Made by a program: the position numbers and the translations under genes
The notes under the pieces: generated by a model
Told to the model about the DNA's origin: nothing
What the model saw: only the letters and a program-made list of their open reading frames with translations
The model's database searches: none
Origin: Cranoglanis bouderius
Lineage: Eukaryota; Chordata; Actinopteri; Siluriformes; Cranoglanididae
Reading direction: 5' to 3'
DNA length: 64,000 nucleotides
Assembly: GCA_023630585.1 (NCBI GenBank)
Contig: CM042544.1
Span: 15,417,756 to 15,481,755, forward strand
Shown here: positions 24,001-56,947 of the stretch, piece after piece
Numbering within the stretch: the stretch's first letter is position 1
How the letters are laid out: every line of letters starts with the position of its first letter

Positions 24001-26190
24001 GGATTTTCTGGTAAAGAGCAGAATTCATGTTTCCATCAATTATAACTAGTCGCCAAGGCCCTGAAGCAGCAAAGCATCCCCACACCATCACACTCCCACC
24101 GCCTTGTTTGGCTGTTAGTATGATGCTCTTATTGTGGAATGCTGTGCTAGCTTTATGCCATGTAATGGGACCCATGTCTTCCAAAAGTTCCACTTTTGAC
24201 TCATTAGTCCACACAACATTATCCCAAAAGGCTTGGGGTTTAGCAGTACATTTCACCATGCAACTCTCCCATGAATACCATTTTTTGCCCAGTCTCTTTC
24301 TAATGGTGGAAGCATGAACGCGGAACTTATCTGAGGCTAGTGAGGCCTGCAGTTCCTTAGATATTCATTTGGGTTTTTCTTACTTCCTGGATGAGTTCTC
24401 AATGCACTCTTGGAGGAATTTTGGTAGTACTTGGTAGTACTTCTGGAAAGAAGGCTGTCACTGTGGTTTGCTGGAGTCCCAGAACTTTAGAAATGGCTTT
24501 CCACATTCCTTCTCATCTCTTTTGTAATTTCTTTTGATCAGTGCATAATGTGCTGCTTTTTTGAGACCTTTTACCCTACTTCACATTACTGGAAAGTGAT
24601 GTTTAGATTAAACAGGGCTGGCATTATCTTGCATGGGTGGGTCTAGTCTAATTTAACCAAATTATCATTAAATTTGTTTGAGTAACTAAAGGGGCAATTA
24701 CTTTATCACACAGGGCCAGTTGGTGTTGGATAACTTTTTTTCTTCAATAAATGGAAATATTGTTTAAAACTGTAGTTTGTGTTTACTCAGGTTTGTATTT
24801 GTCATGTTTTTGTCATATTTTGTAAGTTAGTTAGTGCGGCTGTTCCCAACCATATACAACAGTGTTAATATGTTGGTAATATTTTTCTTTTTCAACATAC
24901 TTAAAACCTGCCTTTTCTTCTAGCAAGATACAAACATCAAGCTTTAGGGTCATACAGTCACTGAGCACTTTATTAGGAACACTATACTAATACTGGGTAG
25001 GGCCTCCCTTTGCTCTCAAAACAGCCTCAGTTCTTCATGGCATGGATTCCACAAGATGTTGAATCCTTTGAGATTCTGGTCCATGTTGACATGATTGCAT
25101 CTCGCAATTCCTGCTGATTTTCTCAGGTGCACTTTCTCAGATTCAGCCCGACGTGGTCTTCTGCTGTTGTAGCCCATCTGCCTATTTTCCGTTGACCTCT
25201 CTCATCAACAAGGCATTTCCGTCCACAGAACTGCTGCTCACTGGTTGTTTTTTCTTTATTACACCATTCTGCATAAACTCTAGATAATGTTGTGCGTGAA
25301 AATCAGCAGTTATAGAAATACTCAAACCAGCCCATCTGGCACCAACAATCATGCCACGGTCAAAATCAGTGAGATCACATATTTTCACCATTCTGATGGT
25401 TGATATGAACATTACCTGACGTTGCTGGCCTGTACCTGCATGATTTTATGCATTGCACTGCTGCCATATGATTGGCTGATTAGATAATTGCATGAATGTG
25501 TAGGTGTACAGGCGTTTCATATTTAATAAATCAATAGACTTGCCAATATGTTTTCTAATGGAATTCTATAAAAAAATATAAACACAATGTTCACTCTCAA
25601 ATATTGAAACACATTGGTGAGAAATATCTGTTCTAAATTAAACTGTAATATTTAAAGTACTGTAAGTATATAAATCATGAATTAAGTATAATAGCACAGA
25701 AAGGGGAGGAAAATTCTCCTCTGACATGTCTCATCAGCAAAGCGATCCTGCCATCTTTGCTGCTCACTGGATTTTGTGTAAACTTTAGTGACTGTTGTGT
25801 GTGACAGATCAGCAGTTTCTGACTTACTCAAACCAGCCCATATGGCACCAACATTCATGTCACAGTCATTCCGATGTTTGTATGAAATTTAACTGAAGCT
25901 CTTCACTTGTATCTGTATGATTTTATGCATTGTGCTGCTGCCACATGATTGGGTCACTGGATAATTACATAAAGAAGCAAGGGTACAGGTATTCCTATTA
26001 AAGTGGCCAGTCAGTGTATGTGTAACTAAACAAGTTGTTTTTATTTATTGGCAGCTACTGGGCCCGTGGCCAGCCTCAACGAGACTCTCAACACTCCTGT
26101 GCACTGCTAAAGGCAGAGAGGTCACAAATGAACAACTGGTTTTCAAACCGCTGTGAGGTGTTGTCACATTACATCTGCCAGAGAGGTTAA
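1586..26190 (+). CDS. C-type-lectin-like type II receptor, copy 1 (8 exons)
   Basis: Exons: 1586-1688, 12870-13010, 14025-14144, 17641-17739, 21777-21857, 22027-22178, 22315-22415, 26055-26190 (933 nt, 310 residues). Every junction is AG/GT and the frame is kept throughout. The ATG sits in a strong Kozak context (A at -3, G at +4). Exon 1 is an acidic N-terminus; exons 2 and 3 each encode a Lys/Glu-rich segment containing ETNVYCKLK; exon 4 has a basic stretch and a hydrophobic helix (FIILSLLLLAVVLALAM), giving type II topology; exon 5 is a short stalk with one Cys. Exons 6-8 form a C-type-lectin-like domain with the N-terminal CxxC-GW, the YWIGL core, WMW, an NNT glycosylation sequon and six conserved cysteines. 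The calcium/sugar residues are missing: GQPQ replaces EPN/QPD, and WFSN stands where WND is expected. It looks like a group V, NK-receptor-type surface protein; its ligand cannot be inferred. Several long introns are filled with transposons. Confidence 0.88.
1689..3303. other. Intron 1, first part: no gene seen
   Basis: AT-rich intron. A CAGGGGTGTAAC start at 1850 resembles one end of a hAT element but no partner end was found. At 3285-3299, TAGTGCCCCCTGGGT reads on the minus strand as a CTCF-like core (CAGGGGGCACTA). Nothing coding is supported. Confidence 0.6.
3306..4624 (-). mobile_element. Tc1-like transposon, decayed, minus strand
   Basis: Long terminal inverted repeats start CAGTTGCAGTCAAAATTATT and are flanked by TA on both sides (3304-3305 and 4625-4626), the Tc1/mariner target. 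The minus strand shows transposase pieces: a C-terminal segment with DLNPIENLWWDLK (the last acidic residue of the DDE triad) at 3614-3829, and an N-terminal HTH-side segment up to about 4080. The middle, including the first two catalytic aspartates, is deleted and frames are shifted, so it is inactive. The same family sits at 14447 in the opposite direction. Confidence 0.9.
5012..5043. repeat. Poly(C) tract with CCCCCCG units
   Basis: A run of C followed by repeated CCCCCCG. The unit 2 copy (35071-35106) is 4 bases longer. The complementary strand is G-rich and could fold. Confidence 0.9.
5495..5616 (-). repeat. Direct repeat A (possible LTR fragment)
   Basis: About 122 bp, repeated with few changes at 6319-6440. 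Both contain GCACGCTTCCTGCACCAAG and end at CACAAAGTTCA. Read on the minus strand, copy A is preceded by GAATAAAGAGAG, a poly(A)-signal context like the R region of a retroelement LTR. The roughly 700 bp between the copies contains no recognisable coding sequence. Confidence 0.5.
6319..6440 (-). repeat. Direct repeat B (possible LTR fragment)
   Basis: Second member of the pair starting at 5495; a short sequence AATTCCTAAG is doubled at its left edge. The sequence beyond its right edge differs from copy A. Confidence 0.5.
7440..8661 (+). pseudogene. DIRS gag-like gene remnant
   Basis: Three pieces in different frames follow one another. The first (7440-7670) has the Cys-rich CIACLGVKHAQ motif near the N-terminus of fish DIRS gag. 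The second (7582-8232) has an acidic stretch and SEMKRFWDKPISHRV. The third (8254-8661) has the ADLNLRTSRGAVQSCG, ERALWL and LSDREK signatures of the DIRS gag C-terminal part, ending near QACLPHKF. The family normally forms one continuous frame, so the shifts mark a dead copy. Confidence 0.7.
8913..9209 (+). pseudogene. DIRS reverse transcriptase fragment
   Basis: The frame shows a fragment ending in YKIPKRGGGLRPIVDLRNLN, the conserved 'K.GGLRPI.DLR.LN' block of DIRS and related reverse transcriptases. It stops just before the inserted inverted-repeat element, so the catalytic YxDD part is missing. Confidence 0.75.
9243..12199 (+). mobile_element. Inverted-repeat element nested in the DIRS copy
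   Basis: Left arm 9243-9353 and right arm about 12060-12199 are inverted copies (shared CAAGAAACAAACAAAAATAT and AATTTAACATGGTCTTCAAA); the right arm has about 22 extra bases. Between them are a GC box (GGGCGGGGC near 9502) with an inverted CCAAT box, then a BED-like zinc-finger remnant at about 10168-10454, then AT-rich non-coding DNA with an (ATAA)n tract at 11438-11475. The gene content suggests a hAT/ZBED-type DNA transposon, but arms over 100 bp are unusual for that group, so the class is uncertain. Confidence 0.55.
10093..10454 (+). pseudogene. BED-type zinc finger remnant
   Basis: A frame starting at the ATG near 10181 reads LNVTSAIWEHFGFVL, close to the start of BED fingers in hAT transposases and ZBED proteins. 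The neighbouring frame supplies DFAVCNRC (a Cys-x2-Cys pair), and a third frame gives a TLVKQHLSKNTR-like His-containing tail. At least two frameshifts separate these. No catalytic domain follows. Confidence 0.4.
13348..13575. repeat. Tc1/mariner end fragment plus truncated interspersed repeat
   Basis: CAGTCTCCTCTGAAAGTACT opens a sequence like a common fish Tc1/mariner-type element end. At 13465 it switches abruptly to the tail of another dispersed repeat (TGTTGTCCCTGTGCCTCGGG, then 'CTCTAAACTGTCCATAG'). Unit 2 has 108 more bases at this junction. Confidence 0.6.
14336..14350 (+). promoter_or_regulatory. CTCF-like motif
   Basis: CCACCAGAGGGAGCC matches the core of the vertebrate CTCF motif well. 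A second candidate, TCACTAGATGGCGC, is at 21268-21281. Both are retained in unit 2. Occupancy is unknown. Confidence 0.35.
14392..14446. repeat. (TA)n microsatellite at a Tc1 end
   Basis: The tract abuts the left terminal base of the Tc1 element at 14447, that is, at its TA target site. Unit 2 has a compound (GT)n(AT)n tract at 44561-44659. Confidence 0.9.
14447..15968 (+). mobile_element. Tc1-like transposon, plus strand, frameshifted
   Basis: Same family as 3306-4624. The left terminal repeat begins CAGTTGCAATCAAAATTATT; the right one is cut at AAAGTCTGTA, where a (CA)n tract begins. Transposase pieces: 14976-15518 with basic GRGRKRKLS and the HTH region, and 15355-15684 with FQQDNDPKHTS (second catalytic Asp) and SPDLNPIENLWWDLK (final Glu). 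These are in different frames, and the region expected to hold the first Asp (WSDE) reads DSVLWNFSAQ. A stop follows KDITEL. It is inactive but longer than the copy at 3306. Confidence 0.9.
15968..16032. repeat. (CA)n microsatellite
   Basis: Starts at the cut right end of the Tc1 copy and runs into the next MITE. Eighteen bases longer than in unit 2 (46181-46227). Confidence 0.95.
16033..16496. mobile_element. Tc1/mariner-type MITE
   Basis: Non-coding. It ends in GTGCCTAAAACATTTGCACAG next to TA, the inverted end of a widespread fish Tc1-like MITE; the left end has been lost into the CA tract. A (TTTTA)n run lies at 16309-16340. Confidence 0.55.
16497..17290 (-). mobile_element. Tc1-like transposon fragment, minus strand
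   Basis: Reading right to left: 17022-17210 gives the HTH segment SSLGAISKQLKVPRASVQTT typical of Tc1 transposases; further left come CASCAACATGATG-type codons for LHHMVGVFYWKEPG and then RKLKLSHNWGF followed by a broken QQDND region near 16560. The C-terminal third and both ends are missing. It is a different Tc1 family from those at 3306 and 14447. Confidence 0.75.
17904..18124. mobile_element. Palindromic Tc1-type MITE
   Basis: The first and last roughly 65 bases are inverted copies: CAGTGCTGTGAAAAAAGTAT at the left, the reverse complement at the right, with CATCCTGATTTCTTCTGTTT in both arms. The 221-bp element would fold into a hairpin. The arm sequence is that of the Tc1 family found at 23664-24840. 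Confidence 0.8.
18510..19608. mobile_element. Unclassified inverted-repeat element
   Basis: Arms of about 50 bp at 18510-18558 and 19560-19608 are inverted copies (GTAAAGA... and CAGACTTCTTTTGGCTGTAA shared). The interior is non-coding. It contains several TGTGAAA/TTTCACA near-palindromes (18913, 19040, 19241, 19368) and, at 18575-18740, a decayed dispersed fish repeat with GTTCTCCCCATGCGTCGGG and CTCCGGTTTCATCCCCCAGT. Confidence 0.6.
19980..20269 (+). mobile_element. LINE 3' end fragment with poly(A)
   Basis: The plus strand encodes the C-terminal signature of a vertebrate non-LTR retrotransposon ORF2: QLFSVLAPRWWNELPISVRT, then SLAIFKKHLKTYLF, then a stop. A run of 25 A follows at 20245-20269. 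This is a 5'-truncated insertion of about 290 bp. The clade cannot be told from this piece. Confidence 0.75.
20270..21776. other. Intron with A-tracts, no gene seen
   Basis: AT-rich intron DNA before the stalk exon. A long A-tract at 21030-21058 (51222-51265 in unit 2) and a CTCF-like site at 21268 are the only distinct items. Confidence 0.6.
21268..21281 (+). promoter_or_regulatory. CTCF-like motif
   Basis: TCACTAGATGGCGC differs from the CTCF core CCACTAGATGGCGC at one base. The unit 2 copy is at 51475-51488. Confidence 0.3.
22416..23049. other. Intron 7, first part: no gene seen
   Basis: Contains a (TTTA)n-like tract at 22871-22905 and otherwise unique-looking sequence. Unit 2 has one extra C here (near 52812), which shifts the offset to 30208. 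Confidence 0.6.
23050..23657 (+). mobile_element. Tc1-like transposon fragment split by a SINE
   Basis: Inverted ends TATACACTATATGACCAAAT and, on the other strand at the right, TATACAAAATATGACCAAAC. The plus strand at 23391-23600 encodes the Tc1 C-terminus: DLNLTEHLWDKLECRLHSRP (DLNPIEHLW block) and SLPRRA-like end. The central transposase is absent, and a SINE sits between about 23143 and 23391. Confidence 0.75.
23143..23391 (+). mobile_element. tRNA-derived SINE
   Basis: The head has a tRNA-like pol III promoter: an A-box region around GTGGTTCAGGTAGTAGA and a B box in GCGGTTCGAACCCCG. The body includes CCTTGGGCAAGACACTGAAC, and the 3' part has AAAGCGCTTTGTAGAG and a simple GTGTGTGTG run. 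It interrupts the Tc1 fragment. Confidence 0.75.
23664..24840 (-). mobile_element. Tc1-like transposon, minus strand, decayed
   Basis: A 155-codon open stretch at 23792-24259 encodes the catalytic half of a Tc1 transposase: FWDNVVWTNESKVEL (first Asp position, here N), GGGSVMVWGCFAASG, WVMQQDNNSKHNSKS (second Asp), and CPDLSPIEMLWQDLK (final Glu). The N-terminal half, to the right, is broken. The left end GTGAAAAAGTAATTGCC matches the family of the MITE at 17904. The right end is not clear. Confidence 0.85.
24951..26020 (-). mobile_element. Tc1-like element with inverted ends, non-autonomous
   Basis: The left end CATACAGTCACTGAGCACTT and the right end, read on the other strand, CATACACTGACTGGCCACTT are inverted partners. 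On the minus strand 25182-25412 encodes CDLTDFDRGMIVGARWAGLS, the N-terminus of a known Tc1 transposase family; the rest is missing. Part of the interior is doubled (25250-25400 resembles 25750-25900). It ends 34 bases before the last receptor exon. Confidence 0.7.
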
Positions 26191-26578
26191 AAGTGGAGAA
26201 TGATCAACCATAACCATCACATACATCTGCTACATTTGCCTTTAATATAATCATTTTACTCGTTTACTTAACTTTTTACAAATGCAGTTCATAAATGGTA
26301 ACAAATACAGAATCAGTACATGAAACAATCCTGTTCTGTGATGCACAATCAAGTAGACGTTATGTATTTTTGCAACATATTCATTGAAAGTGGCTCTGTG
26401 CTTATATTACTTGTAATTGTAATGTTTTTAATTGCACTGATACTTTGCACTAATTTTTATAAGTTTGCAGAATGTATTTTAAAATATATATATTATAAAT
26501 ATATACCTATATGTAGTTGCCTTTGAAATAAGTAGCGAGATGATGATGGTGTCTTTACAGTCATTCAATTTAAAATAC

Positions 26579-26584
26579 AATAAA
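26579..26584 (+). terminator. Candidate poly(A) signal of receptor copy 1
   Basis: AATAAA about 390 bases after the stop codon, the first canonical signal downstream. It lies beyond the duplicated block, so copy 2 lacks it; the next AATAAA after copy 2 is at 57095, inside a repeat. Confidence 0.45.
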
Positions 26585-26639
26585 ATTTCTAACTTTTTCA
26601 CCATAAAGTAGTATTCACTCATTAAAATAATGAAATGAT

Positions 26640-27395
26640 TATAAGTTGTACAGAATCATTATACTTCTGCATCTTGCATGCTTTTCTTGTCTGCCGAGTC
26701 TTGGGCCTTGGTCGTTTCTTTCACTTCCCTCTTTCTTGTCTGAGTCATCATATTTTGTGAACACATCAACATACTGTCTGATCTTCTGCATAACTGGTCA
26801 GTGCAGTCCTCCACTCTGAAATAAATACAGTGTTAAATGAGATAAGTGTTAATACTACGATTATGATTTATATCATAATATCATGATGTGATTAATATGG
26901 TCATGATCATAATATTATTAGCCATCATGCTTGTGTTCCTTACCAGAGGTACTAGTGGTCTCCCAGGCCATAGTGCAAACCACACATGCCCAGCCTTGGT
27001 TACAAACACCGCAGCAGCCGATGTTCCTGAATCAAAGAGGTGGCTACCATCTACACAGAACCCACAGTAAACTGTAAACAGTCATTCAAACTGACACGGT
27101 GAACTGCATTCAATGCCACAAAGCTGTCTAAACTGACACTAGGTTTAGGTTTGCCATTTCTAGTTTTTTTTTTTTATACCTACCTGGGACCTCCAGAGTT
27201 CATCTCCCGTGTAACCGGGTGTCACTCACCATGGTCCTGAGGAGACTGAGTAAGAGGAGATGGGACATCACACTGAAGCAGCAGAAGACCACTTGCGCAA
27301 TAGTGTGGTCCACAGACAAATCATTCCCACAGTCAGCTCAAACATAGTGAAGAGTGTAATGGGGTACATCGCTGGTGTGGACAGATGATTTTTCA
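26640..27395 (-). pseudogene. TRPV5/6-type channel 3' end, pseudogene
   Basis: This is a decayed copy of 62600-63716. The middle exon (26944-27050, minus strand) still reads LGMCGLHYGLGD but has TGG-to-TAA and TGG-to-TAG stops where the live copy has LWPR and DRWF. The pore-region exon is recognisable at about 27190-27395 but with small deletions. The last exon is at about 26640-26818 with frameshifts. Homology to the live gene stops sharply near 27395. It implies that an older duplication carried the lectin gene plus the 3' end of the neighbouring channel gene. Confidence 0.8.
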
Positions 27396-28119
27396 TGAAG
27401 AAATCCTATCCCAACAATACAGACAGCGTCGCTTCTCTCACCACATGAGAAACGTGTTGCCATATTTCAGTACCCAGCTGTAGAGTTATTGTAAGTGTGC
27501 CCAGCATGTCCAACATCTGTCCGTTCATGGCACAGGCCGCAACATAGTCTTTTTTTAGAGGTCGATTGCAAAGTGCTGGATTGACATTCGAAAATCAGAG
27601 CGCATTAACGATACACTAGAACCAGAGTCCTTTGTGTTGTGTGTCAACTCTTGTAATGATCTGGGAGTATTTCAATTTAAGACCAGGAGGGGCACGTGAC
27701 TGCGTCATTCTGTGCTCTCGCTGCCTGTGTGTGAGTCTGCAGCAAGTGTGTGAGTGAGCCGAACTGTAACCGTGATAATGGTCAGCATAATTAATAAAAC
27801 CAACGTGAAAATGTTTAAACAGTAAACTGTCGTGTGTGGATCATTTGCTGACCAAGAGAACGGCTCGATTAAAGTGTATACATACTGGATGAAGTTGAGC
27901 TACAAGTACGATTTCAGTACGATTTCAGTCATACTAAAGTGTTTACATGACATTTTAAAAAGGCGAATTATTGCTTTAGGTTTAAGATGCGATGGAATCG
28001 AACCGTTGAAGAAAAAAAAAGAAATCAAAAAGAAAACATATTGGCTGATATATTGATTTGCTTAGGGGGGGGGCTAATGATTATTATCCAAATAATTATT
28101 ATCCAAATAACTATTAGCC
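27396..28119. other. Spacer between pseudogene and gypsy fragment
   Basis: No recognisable gene. An AATAAA at 27793 and a G-run followed by twice-repeated ATTATTATCCAAATAA near 28079-28110 are visible. Short open frames are lysine-rich and unconvincing. Confidence 0.5.
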
Positions 28120-28675
28120 AAAAATTGTCGTGTTTGTGGTTTATGTGGGATCTCAAATTTAGCACTTCTGGGTATTTTGTCATATAGTCAACTAACACCA
28201 GGAAAGACTAACCTTGCAGTTCAAAGATGTCTGCTCCAATCTTCAACCAGGGAACATCTGGGATGTCGTGACTGAAGAGGTTCTCTTTGATTTTGAGGTT
28301 GGAACTTTTGACAAATGCCACATTTGCTTACCATGCTCTCACTATCTTTTGACATGCCAGGCCAAAACACAACTTGCCTTGCTTGTGCTTTAGTTTGTTG
28401 TATAGCTTGAAGTCCAATATGTAACCTCTGTAACACAGCAGACTTTAATTTCTCAGGAATGATGAATCTATCTCCCATCATTAGCACTTCATTCTGCATA
28501 CTAATGTTGTGTCACACTGACAAGAATTTGTGCAATTTCTTCTTAAGCCTGAGGCATGGCTTGCCCCAGTCACTTTTATGAGCTTCTTTGATGGCTTGCA
28601 AGACGTCATCTGTTTGACTAATTTCTTTAAGTTGTTACAACATTTCTGTACTTCTAGCTTCAGCGAACACACCAC
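28120..28675 (-). pseudogene. Ty3/gypsy integrase fragment
   Basis: The minus strand (28221-28499) encodes an integrase zinc-binding region: RLHIGLQAIQQTKAQARQ, VFWPGMSKD and CGICQKFQ, the H..C..C pattern of gypsy-type integrases. Across a frame break, the start of the catalytic core follows (FLVLVDYMTKYPEV, first core Asp). To the right lies a degenerate linker. No protease, RT or LTR could be recognised. It lies only between the two units. Confidence 0.75.
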
Positions 28676-30027
28676 TGAGCTTCTAGCGAATACACTACTT
28701 TCTCATAAGCATCTTGTTTTCTACTTCATGCTTATTGTGTGCGTTTATTCTCAAACCACATCTCTTTTAAGCAGACCATGTAATCATACACACGTGAAAC
28801 TCATTACACACAACATCATATTACACGTCCATGAGACGTCCATATTAGACGTCTCTGTCTAGCAGTAAGCTGAAGTGAAATAGTAATAATATGATAAGAT
28901 GCTCACAAATACTGTGAATTGTTGTGTGTTCATTTTGTTACTTATTATTCTATTTTATTTATTTATTTTTAAAATGATTGTTTCGTAGAAAGTTAAGTTG
29001 CTTTGGTTGGAAGCTCGAGGATGCTCGCTTTATGCTTTTGACGCTATTACTGCAAAGCGTCTAAAAGCCATGCCCCTAAAATTTATGTGCATTTAGATTA
29101 ACCGTGCTTTCAGAAAGAGCGGCTGCGTATTCCCGTCAGTGCCGACATCCTCGCGAGATTTCATAATGTGATTGGTTTAGGCTACGTTAATACTACATGA
29201 ATTGATCACGTTCACTCTACATTATTCAATCTAGTAATTAGAAACTTGTTTAAAGTTTAGTATAAGCAATGAAATCATGTTTTGATGAGACACTTATATT
29301 TTAGGTAAACTATGTACTATTTTATTTCTTAAATGTGTTCAGTGTACTCTCATTTATTTTTCCAATAACAGCATGCTGAATGAACAGCACAATTTGTTTT
29401 GAACTGTTTATAGTTACATTTAATGTCATGGAATGTCAAGTGAATTCTATAAATTATAGCAGCAACAAAGCTATGAAATTTAAATTACAGCCCACACAAC
29501 TGTTTAGGGCTGCTGTTATAGAAAATAAATCAACACTTTCTGACCAATCAGATTTGAGAATTTAACAGTGCTGTGGTATAAATTTAGCTTTGTTTATTAC
29601 TGAGGACATTTCTAGAAAGAGGACATGCTTTATTGATTGGTCTCAGAACACAGCAGAAAATGTGGATTACTAATACTACATCACAAAGATCTATATTTGT
29701 GCATAAATAATGCTGATTAATGGGTATTTTCATATTTATTCTACAACATATCATCAAATTCTTAAAGAGAATATGCGATAACTGGGAACTTATCTCATTT
29801 TTGTTTTGTAAAAATGATGCCACATCTGTTACAGTCAAAATGGGGAATTTGCTCATTGCACAATGTATTCTTTTGAAATTACTGAACCTGCTGTACTGAC
29901 CTTTAAAATTACTAGTTCAAAAACTGCCTTTTATTGTTAACAGGGAAGAAATCATAACTAAGAGAGACATAAAATTTAAGTCAATGATATTAGTATTAAC
30001 ACAAAATTAAAATTGTCTTGCCTAAAT
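28676..30027. other. Inter-unit spacer, no gene seen
   Basis: AT-rich DNA. A stretch at about 29490-29580 with TTTCTGACCAATCAGATTTG resembles a short dispersed fish repeat. Because this spacer precedes unit 2, its last bases should match whatever lies left of this window if the duplication extends further. Confidence 0.5.
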
Positions 30028-30208
30028 ATTTTGTTCTGGGTTACCTTTAAGTTTAGACTGCCTGAAAAAAAAAAAGATCCAGGATGTCATGTTAAAACTT
30101 TGATAACTAGGTGAAAACATTTACGAAAAATATCATAGAGGTGAAGACACCTATAAATTATGCAAATCTCGCACATGGAACAAAAGTGCTGCTGCTATTT
30201 GTTCCTAC

Positions 30209-30215
<7 letters not shown>

Positions 30216-30275
<60 letters not shown>
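30216..30275. repeat. (GT)n microsatellite, unit 2
   Basis: About 30 GT units, 26 bases longer than the partner tract at 189-222. Confidence 0.95.
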
Positions 30276-30277
<2 letters not shown>

Positions 30278-30773
30278 ACGTACATGTCTTTGGTCTGGAG
30301 AAAGTTAGCATGAACAGATAGGAGTAGATATGTTCAGTTATAAGACTGTTCTGTAAGACAGTCCACCCAGAGGCTAACATAAACACAGATGCTTATACAT
30401 AGACTGCTAATTAACCCCTTGAAGTGCATGTTTGTTGAAGGGTTGGAGGGAGGGTATAAGGAGAAGACAGATGAAGGAGTGCTGGTAGTTTGAGAGATAA
30501 TGTGGCAGCTTAAAAGATAGCTCAGGATGCAGGATGCTCGGGACAGAGGGAGCCTACACACGTTGGTCATATGTCTGCCTCTTTAAGGTTTGAAAGCTTC
30601 TTGTTATGGAGTTTGTGTTTAATTGGAAACTTGATAATTCGGAGAATCAACTAACCACAAAGCTGGTTTATCCATTTATGGGATTGGGCGAGTGGGCACC
30701 AGCCAATTGGGGGCAACAAATGATTAGGATAACAACTAGACCATCAAATTATTTGTGATATTTTCTATATATA

Positions 30774-30776
<3 letters not shown>

Positions 30777-30829
<53 letters not shown>
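30777..30829. repeat. (GA)n microsatellite, unit 2
   Basis: Pure GA tract matching 725-769 with extra units. Confidence 0.95.
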
Positions 30830-30834
<5 letters not shown>

Positions 30835-31338
30835 AATTAATCATTTTTTTCTTTGGATTTAGAAAAAAACTTTGAGGATTTAAGGACAATCACATTTAGC
30901 AGATGTTCTGCTAAATGTAAGGCTTATTTACCATTATTTCTGGCCAAATATCTAACCCTGTTGACAAATTGATATTTAGGGCACCCTAGGGCACCACACT
31001 GTGTTACAGTTATCCTGGCCTGACTAAACAGTGCAATTCTGAAACTTGGGTTCTTAGAAGAAGGCGTGACAATAGCGGACAATAGTGTTGAAAGAAAGAG
31101 AGAAGTGGCTGTATTATGTTAACTGTGTGTTAGTATAAAAGTATGATGAGGAAGTGTGAAGAAACCAAGACATGGGATGAGCATGAACTAAGGGTTATGT
31201 TTTTGTGAATTTGTCTGAACAGTGATTCTCTGGTTTCAACTGAAGTAAGCACATACTTTATTATAATTCCTATTACTGATTAACATTGTTCATGTACATG
31301 GATTTAGTCTGAGCATGTGCGGACAAGACTGTTATAGT

Positions 31339-31533
31339 CAGGTGTGGATTTAGTGATTTGGGGGTCCTAGGCAAAATATAGGAATGAGGCTCTCATTTCA
31401 GTGTTTTAACATCAATGTATAAAATTTCAGCATATAATAATTTAAAATATATATATAATTAGCATTTTTTAGGTGACCCTTGGCTTCTGGGGGCCCAAGG
31501 CAGGTCCTTTGCCTAGTGCTAAGTCCGCCCCTG
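31339..31533. mobile_element. hAT-type MITE upstream of copy 2
   Basis: Same element as at 1280-1474, with the same ends and target duplication; it was present before the 30-kb duplication. Confidence 0.75.
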
Positions 31534-31544
31534 ATTATAGTAGT

Positions 31545-31551
31545 TATATAA
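31545..31551 (+). promoter_or_regulatory. Candidate TATA box of receptor copy 2
   Basis: Identical TATATAA and surroundings as in copy 1, 94 bases before the ATG at 31645. The region from the MITE to the start codon is essentially unchanged, so the two genes should share proximal promoter activity. Confidence 0.45.
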
Positions 31552-31644
31552 GTCCCTTTTGTCTAAGTCTCTTTTTTCTGCCTTCTCACAGTAGAGGGTT
31601 TGGTCAAGAAAACAAAACAAGATCAGCACAGAAAGTGAGAGACC

Positions 31645-56398
<24,754 letters not shown>

Positions 56399-56566
56399 AA
56401 GTGGAGAATGATCAACCATAACCATCACATACATCTGCTACATTTGCCTTTAATATAATCATTTTACTGTTTACTTAACTTTTACAAATGCAGTTCATAA
56501 ATAGTAACAAATACAGAATCAGTACATGAAATAATCCCTTTCTGTGATGCAAAATCAAGTAGACAT

Positions 56567-56947
56567 GTGAGACGTGGGGGAGAGAGAGGGGGGGGAGGTT
56601 TGGGGGGAGCACAAGAGCGTCATTTCTGACAGTGGCATAGAAACTCGCAGCTGGGTATTTAAAGCATTTGTCCCCCCTCTCTCTACCTCTTCCACAGAGG
56701 TTTTTTGGCTTTAAGCAAAATCTTTTAACACATTTACTGCCCAAGCTGTTTTTTTTTTTATCTTTTCTTCATGTTTTTCATTCTTAAGCATGTCTAGCTG
56801 TTCATAACTGATTGTTTTATTTTGTTGCCAGCTGCCTTTGATGTTTGCTTTTGTTTGTATAATTTTTCATTTGGACTGTCCAAAAGAGCTATCGCACAAT
56901 TGTTGAAATTTTCATGCTCTCCATAAATATTAAGTTATTTCTAGAAA
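56567..56947. other. Purine-rich junction sequence, no gene seen
   Basis: Begins where unit 2 ends. GTGGGGGAGAGAGAGGGGGG at 56575 is followed by the complementary-type run CCCCCCTCTCTC at 56671, so the strand could fold back. Nothing coding is supported. Confidence 0.5.

Larger units (their letters stand above)
1..26358 (+). repeat. Segmental duplication, unit 1
   Basis: This block aligns collinearly with 30028-56566. The offset starts at 30027 and grows stepwise to 30208 as microsatellites and one 108-bp segment differ. By eye about 14 substitutions occur over the first 7 kb (about 0.2%). Identity is very high up to about 26254 and then falls over the last 100 bases until alignment ends near 26358. 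The left limit is not visible, because the match already holds at base 1. The unit carries one complete lectin-like receptor gene. Confidence 0.95.

Noticed and set aside
27832..28187. Lysine-rich frames in the spacer
   Set aside because: Poly-A-driven composition; no motifs, and no counterpart elsewhere in the window.
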